Below are positions 7,226 to 11,288 of a stretch of DNA of 11,288 nt, piece after piece. This DNA comes from Gammaproteobacteria bacterium. GTDB taxonomy: Bacteria > Pseudomonadota > Gammaproteobacteria > Pseudomonadales > Azotimanducaceae. The position numbers were made by a program, and so were the translations under genes. Numbering within the stretch: position 1 is the stretch's first letter; each line of letters starts with the position of its first letter. Below the pieces are notes generated by a model. That model ran no database searches. It saw nothing but the letters and a program-made list of their open reading frames with translations, and had not been told where the DNA came from. The stretch is from NCBI GenBank assembly GCA_026706425.1, contig JAPOYW010000305.1, positions 1 through 11,288 of the forward strand. Reading direction: 5' to 3'.

Positions 7226-7950
7226 TGGCCGCAGCCGCCGACCGGGTGAGGCTGGAACCCTCGTGGAAGGCAGCACTGGCCGGGGAGTTCGAGTCCGCCT
7301 ACATGACGCGGCTGCGTTCCTTCCTGGTGGAGGAGAAGCAGGCCAGGAAGACCGTCTATCCGCGGGGCGAGAATATCTTCGCGGCCCTTGACGCGACGCC
7401 CCTCGAATCGGTCAAGGTGGTCATCATCGGCCAGGATCCCTACCACGGCCCGCGCCAGGCCCACGGCCTGTGCTTCTCGGTCCAGTCAGGCGTGGCGCTG
7501 CCGCCGTCGCTGGTGAATATCTTCGAGGAAATCAACAACGACATGGCCGACGAGGACGTGCCCTGCGGACGCCACGACGGCACCGTACCGCCGGGAAGGG
7601 GATGCCTGGCACCGTGGGCTCGCCAAGGGGTGCTGCTTCTGAACGCGGTGTTGACGGTGGTGGCCGGTCGGGCTGGCTCCCACCAGGGTCGCGGCTGGGA
7701 GACCTTCACGGACCGCGTGGTCGAGATCGTCAATCGGGAACGTCAATACGTCGTATTCATGCTCTGGGGCAGCTACGCCCAGAAGAAGGGGGCGGCGGTG
7801 GACACGTCCCGCCATCTCGTGCTGACATCGCCCCACCCGTCGCCGCTGTCCGCCCATCGGGGCTTCTTCGGCTGCCGGCACTTCTCCAAGGCGAACCAGT
7901 ACCTGGTGGATCACGGCGTGATGCCGATCAATTGGTTCGACGTGCAGTAG
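7225..7950 (+). CDS. ung: Uracil-DNA glycosylase, family 1
   Basis: A 241-residue enzyme that removes uracil from DNA by cleaving the N-glycosidic bond, starting base excision repair of deaminated cytosine. The family 1 motifs are intact: GQDPYHGPRQAHGLCFSV at 69-86 with the catalytic aspartate D71 and the uracil-stacking phenylalanine F84, LLLNAVLTV at 137-145 with the uracil-reading asparagine N140, and HPSPLSAHRGFFG at 204-216 with the catalytic histidine H204 and the DNA-intercalating leucine L208. Compared with E. coli Ung (229 residues), about ten extra residues sit at roughly 106-126, between the IFEEI helix and the LAPWARQG segment. The ATG shares one base with the lysS stop (TAATG), so it is likely coupled to lysS. 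It is the last clear housekeeping gene before the accessory region. RecJ and Ung both serve base excision repair, so the operon pairs two repair genes with two translation genes. Confidence 0.98.
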   Translation: MAAAADRVRLEPSWKAALAGEFESAYMTRLRSFLVEEKQARKTVYPRGENIFAALDATPLESVKVVIIGQDPYHGPRQAHGLCFSVQSGVALPPSLVNIFEEINNDMADEDVPCGRHDGTVPPGRGCLAPWARQGVLLLNAVLTVVAGRAGSHQGRGWETFTDRVVEIVNRERQYVVFMLWGSYAQKKGAAVDTSRHLVLTSPHPSPLSAHRGFFGCRHFSKANQYLVDHGVMPINWFDVQ

Positions 7951-8447
7951 GCCGCCAAGGTCGCAAGCGTCGGCATTGCCCCAAGGTTGAGTCCCATGAC
8001 CCGTGAACGAAACGCCAGAGTACTCATCACACTGTCGTCTGGTCAGAGGCTGGACGCATCGTCAGTCAAGCTCTTTCCAGAATCCGAGCTCGGAGTGATA
8101 GGTCAGCGGCCAGAGAAACCTACCGCGGGTGCCAAGCCGGCGGCGGAAGCCGTTGTCTCCGATGGGCCATACCGGCTGAGGGACACGGGACATCCGAGTC
8201 GGAGGAAATGGGTCGTGGGATCGCGCAAGCCCGGACAGCTGTCGCCTTGGCAAGCCGCTTGCGTGCCTTAGGCCCTGGAATTCCGCGCGGAAAGGCTTGT
8301 CAAAGGGGGTATCGGGCAGTCGTTTCCGGGCGATTGACAGGTGACGTGGATGATATGGCGAGTCGAGGCTACGAGGGTCGGTCAAGGGTGGCTGACGGAT
8401 TGATCGAGGTTGGGCGCTGCCGACGGATGGGGTGTCGTGCCGGCCAG
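7951..8447. other. About 500 bp with no convincing gene
   Basis: I see no recognisable protein, RNA gene, terminator or repeat here. One plus-strand frame (ATG at 7996, stop at 8271, 91 codons) is open, beginning MTRERNARVLITLSSGQRL. Its second half is rich in Pro, Arg and Gly in the way of random GC-rich sequence, there is no Shine-Dalgarno site, and I do not recognise it. A minus-strand frame (8583 to 8062) is also open but has the composition of a chance frame. The stretch is best treated as intergenic or decayed sequence between the housekeeping operon and the accessory genes. Confidence 0.5.
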
Positions 8448-8834
8448 ATGGTCGAACAGGAGTTCTCGGGGATCGAAGCGCGAAGCAACGTCTATGGGAG
8501 CGAGTACGCAGACCGGCTCCGCGAGCTTCGTGAAGCGGCTTCGGAAGACGGGTATGCACTACGCGAGGAATCAGATAGATCATTCATCGAGTTTCTATGC
8601 GCCGCGCCGTACGAAGTGAAGCGTGCGGGTCTGGCGTTAGCCGGTGGTGGTGATGTCAACGCGATCTGGGTGAGCAAGGATCGCACCAGAAGAGTGTCGA
8701 TCCAGGTATTCGACGACGGCGACGCGGAATACGTGGTGCTGTGGCCGGGCAGCGCGCCGGAAATTGACCGGGTTTCGCCTGAGGTTTTCTGGTCGGAAGT
8801 CCCCTCGAGGCTGCGTGATTTCTTGGCCGCATGA
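8448..8834 (+). CDS. Uncharacterised small acidic protein
   Basis: I cannot assign a function. From the ATG at 8448 the product is 128 residues. It has a charged, probably helical N-terminal half (YADRLRELREAASEDG at 20-35, then SFIEFLCAAP) and a C-terminal half that looks like short beta strands: GDVNAIWVSKDRTRRVSIQV at 68-87, then GDAEYVVLWPG at 91-101, and a closing helix FWSEVPSRLRDFLA. The layout reminds me of small hypothetical proteins found in pairs in accessory regions, but I have no family name for it. There are no membrane segments, signal peptide, metal site or DNA-binding motif. The start is uncertain: ATGs at 8427, 8357 and further upstream share the frame, but the sequence before about residue 15 looks non-coding and no candidate has a good Shine-Dalgarno site. 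Its TGA overlaps an ATG (ATGA at 8831-8834), suggesting that a coupled second gene once followed. Confidence 0.65.
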   Translation: MVEQEFSGIEARSNVYGSEYADRLRELREAASEDGYALREESDRSFIEFLCAAPYEVKRAGLALAGGGDVNAIWVSKDRTRRVSIQVFDDGDAEYVVLWPGSAPEIDRVSPEVFWSEVPSRLRDFLAA

Positions 8835-9043
8835 AGGGCGAGGAGCTGCCGGAGGCGGTCAACGCTGGCGGCAATACGCGCCCTGGATTCCTGTTGCCAA
8901 CCAATGCACCGACGGTGGCTCGCCTTCGTTGTTCCGACCCTCACTGCCAAGCAGGCACGCCGTGGCGCGCTGGTACTGGCTCGTCAAGCGGACGGCCCAG
9001 TGGTCATGCGTTTGCGAAGTCATGCCAGCCGAGACCCAACTGA
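8831..9043 (+). CDS. Doubtful small ORF coupled to the uncharacterised gene, possibly a remnant
   Basis: This 70-codon frame starts in the ATGA overlap with the gene before it and begins MKGEELPEAVNAGG. I do not recognise the product. The first 30 residues look plausible, but the rest is rich in Ser, Gly, Arg, Pro and Cys with no visible structure. From about 8904 a different frame (RRWLAFVVPTLTAKQARRG) looks more protein-like, as if a frameshift had occurred. Its 3' end overlaps the 3' end of the oppositely oriented hicA by 40 bp. It may be the decayed start of a second gene in a former two-gene unit, or chance. Confidence 0.3.
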   Translation: MKGEELPEAVNAGGNTRPGFLLPTNAPTVARLRCSDPHCQAGTPWRAGTGSSSGRPSGHAFAKSCQPRPN

Positions 9044-9216
9044 CGGACGGCGTTGCGGATCGTTCCCGTCTTCAGGTCGCGGCTGCCCCAATCGGGCACG
9101 ACCGTGCCGCGTTGGGACTTTGGATTGAACCACTTCCGGTGTGACCCACGGCCTCGGCGGGCGCGCTCCTCACAGCCGAGAGCCACCAGCCTGCGGGTGA
9201 CCTCGCGATAGGTCAT
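9004..9216 (-). CDS. hicA: HicA-family toxin (mRNA interferase)
   Basis: A 70-residue toxin of the HicA family, small dsRBD-fold ribonucleases that cleave mRNA and stop growth until neutralised by HicB. It begins MTYREVTRRLVALGCEE and then has GRGSHRKWFNP at 22-32 with H26 as the catalytic histidine of the family's GSHxxF-type motif. TVVPDWGSRDLKTGTIRNA at 38-56 follows, with the typical end LGLGWHDF. Length and motifs fit an intact toxin. Its ATG overlaps the stop of the upstream antitoxin gene (ATGA), so the toxin is made in step with the antitoxin. The order is antitoxin first, the reverse of the classical hicAB order, though common for this subfamily. The 3' end runs 40 bp into a doubtful convergent ORF. 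Confidence 0.9.
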   Translation of the reverse strand: MTYREVTRRLVALGCEERARRGRGSHRKWFNPKSQRGTVVPDWGSRDLKTGTIRNAVRQLGLGWHDFANA

Positions 9217-9458
9217 GGTGCGGAGAGGACGGTCTCCAGCCAGAGGGGGTCGGCGGAGGGGGGTATCCAGGTGCTGCGCGGCAGTGAGCGCCCGAGGTCT
9301 TCGTATAGCTCGACCACGGCAGCGAACGCATCCCTGGCGTTGTCTATCGCGTCGGCAACAGAGTCGCCTTCGGTCACCAACTCCGGCAGCAATGGCGACG
9401 TGACCGCATAGCCGCCCTCCGCCTGGGGCGTCAATACCAGCGGAATCTTGTAGTTCAC
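9213..9458 (-). CDS. hicB: HicB-family antitoxin
   Basis: An 81-residue antitoxin predicted to bind and inhibit HicA. The sequence YKIPLVLTPQAEGGYAVTSPLLPELVTEGDSVADAIDNARDAFAAVVELYEDLG is the HicB partial RNase H-like fold. The end (PLWLETVLSAP) carries no recognisable helix-turn-helix or ribbon-helix-helix, so this small version may lack the DNA-binding domain that longer HicB proteins use for autoregulation. I chose the GTG at 9458 because homologues begin with (M)xYKIPLVLTP; an ATG in the same frame at 9533 would add 25 residues that do not look like the family. The GTG overlaps the TGA of a 36-codon upstream frame (GTGA), and the stop overlaps the hicA start. Confidence 0.88.
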   Translation of the reverse strand: MNYKIPLVLTPQAEGGYAVTSPLLPELVTEGDSVADAIDNARDAFAAVVELYEDLGRSLPRSTWIPPSADPLWLETVLSAP

Positions 9459-9565
9459 GGTCGGTCGCCCCAGAGCAAGCACGTCACAGACGGTGTCACG
9501 AGGATGGCGACCGGTTGCTCGCCGGATGGCCAATCTTCGTGATCGCCGTCATTGGTCGTCCACAT
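9455..9565 (-). CDS. 36-codon ORF upstream of and coupled to hicB
   Basis: The frame begins MWTTNDGDHEDWPSGEQP and ends in a TGA that overlaps the GTG of hicB. AAGG lies 8 nt before its ATG. I do not recognise it. It has four prolines and three tryptophans and no helix or membrane pattern. It may be a small leader that feeds ribosomes to the GTG start, the tail of a lost gene, or chance. If the TATAAG at 9575-9580 is the real -10 box, its Shine-Dalgarno site would not be transcribed and this ORF would be read leaderless or not at all. Confidence 0.3.
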   Translation of the reverse strand: MWTTNDGDHEDWPSGEQPVAILVTPSVTCLLWGDRP

Positions 9566-9574
9566 CGTGGGCAC

Positions 9575-9603
9575 CTTATAGCCGGTTCGTGGCGCATTAT
9601 CGA
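9575..9603 (-). promoter_or_regulatory. Candidate hicBA promoter
   Basis: On the minus strand TCGATA (9598-9603) and TATAAG (9575-9580) are separated by 17 bp, matching four and five of six consensus positions. Transcription would start near 9568, about 110 nt before the hicB GTG. The -35 overlaps one unit of the direct repeat next to it, so a repressor bound there could block RNA polymerase. Confidence 0.4.
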
Positions 9604-9618
9604 CTGTTGATCGACTGT
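9599..9618. repeat. Two 9-bp direct repeats upstream of hicB, possible operator
   Basis: ATCGACTGT occurs at 9599-9607 and again at 9610-9618, spaced 11 bp centre to centre, about one helical turn. This places both copies on the same DNA face. One copy overlaps the candidate hicBA -35 box. Such an arrangement fits an operator, but the binding protein is not evident since this HicB lacks a recognisable DNA-binding domain. Confidence 0.4.
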
Positions 9619-9694
9619 AGCAAGCGACAGACCAAATGGTGGTCCGCGCCGCTGTGGCCAAGACAACCCATGTGCGACGGTCGAAGGCGTGGGG

Positions 9695-9723
9695 CGTTAG
9701 AATCACGAGGTCATCGCCTAACG
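9695..9723. repeat. Inverted repeat before the methyltransferase-like gene
   Basis: CGTTAG (9695-9700) and CTAACG (9718-9723) are perfect inverted copies 17 bp apart. The left arm overlaps TAGAAT (9698-9703), a possible -10 box; no good -35 is visible. The right arm ends 8 nt before the ATG at 9732. It could be an operator or a hairpin over the start region. With 6-bp arms it could also be chance. Confidence 0.25.
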
Positions 9724-9731
9724 GGCCGTGC

Positions 9732-11288
9732 ATGGCAAGACCGGATCCGTACATCGCCGCGCATTTGGAGTGGATTGGATTCGTGCGTCCTACCGGACTC
9801 GTCGTGTCCCCGCCCGCGTTGGTAAGGGCGGGCGCGATACTCAACCGGCACGACACCGAAGGCCAACGCCTGCTTCGCGAGTGTGCTCGGGGTCTGGATG
9901 GGCCGTGTGACGGCGACGGCGCGGAGCCTTGGCTACCTGACTTCCCCAGCTTCGCCCGCATGGTGCTGGGTTGGAGTTTCTCGGCCAAGGGCTACGCCGG
10001 CACCGACGAAACACCGATCCCGCGCGAATTGGAGATCATGCTGCCCGATCCTCCGACCGGACTTCGCGGTTCGCAGCGAACGTAGTACCAGTGGACAGTT
10101 GCGCCGTCCGGGAATGGAGATTCGTGACGAGGCCAATGACGAGACATCGCCTTGGCAACTCCTCGTGTGCTGCCGTGCGCGAGGCGAAGACTTCGATACG
10201 GTCGGTACCAGTCCAGGTGCCAACAGTGCAGCTGAGATGTCGCCGCACGGAAGCATGGAACGATTGCTTCGACAGACCGGTGTTCCTGCAGGCTTGCTCT
10301 TCAACGGTGTCGTGCTGAGGCTGATCTCGGCACCGAAGGGCGAGAACTCGGGATGGCTCGACTTTCGAGTCGCGGACATGCTCCAGACAGCGGGCAGCCC
10401 CATTTCCACCGCGATGCGGGAGCTACTCGGACAGCATCGGCTGCTGCTTGGGCCACGCGAAAGCCGCCTCGCCGCGCTGCTCGAAGACAGTCGCAAGTAC
10501 CAGAACGAAGTCAGCGAGCGCTTGTCCGAGCAGGTGCTGCATGCCCTCTACGAACTGCTGCGCGGTTTCCAGGCAGCCCACGACGCGGCGAAGGGCACGT
10601 TGCTCGAACAGCCGCTCAAGGACGCGCCCGACGAGGTCTACCGCGGTTTACTGACCGTCGTACTTCGCCTCGTGTTCCTGCTCTACGCGGAAGAGCGGGA
10701 CATGCTGCCTCAGGAGGAGACGTTCGTCCGCTCGTATTCACTCGCGAGCCTCTACGAGCGGCTGCGGGAAGACGCGGCGCTGCATCCCGATACGATGGAT
10801 CAGCGCTACGGCGCCTACGCGCAACTCCTCGTTCTTACGCGTATGGTCCACGACGGTGCCCGGTCGGGAAGGATGTCGCTCCCGCCCCGCCACGGAGCCC
10901 TGTTCGATCCCGACCGGTACCGTTTCCTCGAAGGACGCGGCACCCAGATTGGCGGTGCCCGGCAGGTGAGCGAACGCATCGAACCGCCCTTGGTTTCCGA
11001 TGGGACCATCCACCGCGTGCTGGAGAAGCTGATCGTGCTCGACGGGGAACGCATCTCCTACCGCGCTCTCGATGTCGAGCACGTCGGTTCAGTCTACGAG
11101 ACGATGATGGGCTTCCGATTGGAGACGGCAACCGGTCGATCCATCGCCGTCAAGGCAACGAAGAAAGGCGGAGCCCCGGCGACGCTCGACATCGAGGCGT
11201 TGCTACGGGAAGCGCCCAACAAGCGGGCAAAGTGGCTTCAGGACCGGACGGACCGCAAGCTCACAGCCCGTTTCACTCGGTCCGTGAG
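9732..11288 (+). pseudogene. Large DNA methyltransferase-like protein (type IIG, PglX or DrmMI type), N-terminal part, frameshifted and cut by right edge
   Basis: The first frame runs from the ATG at 9732 and gives 106 family-like residues (HLEWIGFVRPTGLVVSPPAL at 11-30, PIPRELEIMLPD at 95-106). It then reads 11 unrelated residues to a stop at 10083-10085. The next frame (+1) resumes at about 10048 with LRPDFAV and stays open to the window end, about 413 residues. It has RLLRQTGVPAGLLFNG, SRKYQNEVSERLSEQVLHAL, LRLVFLLYAEERDMLP (about 10663-10710), DTMDQRYGAYAQLLVLTRMVHDG and VLEKLIVLDGERISYRALD, then VGSVYETMMGF. This layout is that of the N-terminal region of very large adenine methyltransferases of defence systems. 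The catalytic NPPY and SAM-binding motifs lie beyond the window, so the function rests on resemblance alone. The break is consistent with loss of 2 (mod 3) bases or gain of one; there is no slippery or homopolymer tract there. An ATG at 10114 could restart a shorter product. Sequencing error is the main alternative. Confidence 0.6.

Noticed and set aside
5969..7276. Minus-strand frame of 435 codons opposite lysS
   Set aside because: Antisense shadow; LysS has all class II synthetase motifs on the plus strand.
7987..8271. Plus-strand frame after ung (TTG start at 7987 or ATG at 7996)
   Set aside because: No Shine-Dalgarno site and a product with unstructured composition. It is mentioned under the gene-poor stretch but not called as a gene.
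8062..8583. Minus-strand frame of 173 codons in the gene-poor stretch
   Set aside because: Arg-, Pro- and Ser-rich throughout with no motif or ribosome binding site. It also overlaps the better plus-strand gene at 8448-8834.
10047..10060. Programmed frameshift or phase-variable tract explaining the methyltransferase break
   Set aside because: No slippery heptamer, homopolymer or short tandem repeat is present at the break, so a plain mutation or sequencing error is more likely.
1..11288. CRISPR arrays, tRNA or rRNA genes, insertion sequences
   Set aside because: I looked for regularly spaced repeats, tRNA-like cloverleaf sequence and transposase motifs on both strands and saw none.

Overview
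The window is GC-rich chromosomal DNA, most likely from a gammaproteobacterium. The main support is the run recJ-prfB-lysS, which matches the Escherichia coli order dsbC-recJ-prfB-lysS. The encoded RecJ, RF2 and LysS also resemble their E. coli counterparts along their whole lengths. No rRNA, tRNA or taxon-specific marker is present, so the genus cannot be named. All assignments come from reading translated sequence and recalled family motifs; no database search was run.

Left part, minus strand, read right to left: a secreted TlpA/ResA-like thiol-disulfide oxidoreductase (2246-2767), a 29-residue remnant of an enolase-superfamily gene (2098-2187), an intact mandelate racemase/muconate lactonizing enzyme family protein (890-2101), and the 5' part of a pyruvate kinase gene (1-878, cut by the window edge). 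The remnant's stop codon overlaps the start of the intact gene. Its first 16 codons match that gene in 15 amino acids but differ at seven synonymous sites, so it looks like what is left of a diverged tandem paralogue.

Middle, plus strand: recJ (2867-4594), prfB (4634-5732), lysS (5729-7225) and ung (7225-7950) form a tight housekeeping operon for DNA repair and translation. prfB needs the classical +1 programmed frameshift at an in-frame TGA (codon 26). lysS overlaps prfB by ATGA, and ung overlaps lysS by one base (TAATG). recJ is divergent from the thioredoxin gene across 99 bp.

Right part (7951 to end) is accessory in character. It holds about 500 bp with no convincing gene, a small uncharacterised protein (8448-8834), a doubtful ORF coupled to it, a hicBA toxin-antitoxin pair on the minus strand preceded by a coupled 36-codon ORF, and on the plus strand the N-terminal part of a very large protein resembling the DNA methyltransferases of type IIG, BREX (PglX) or class 1 DISARM (DrmMI) systems. 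This last gene is broken by a frameshift near 10047 and runs off the right edge. The region reads as a partly decayed defence or mobile island next to the housekeeping operon. I found no complete new system in it; the most unusual items are the paralogue remnant, the uncharacterised small gene, and the broken methyltransferase next to a toxin-antitoxin pair.
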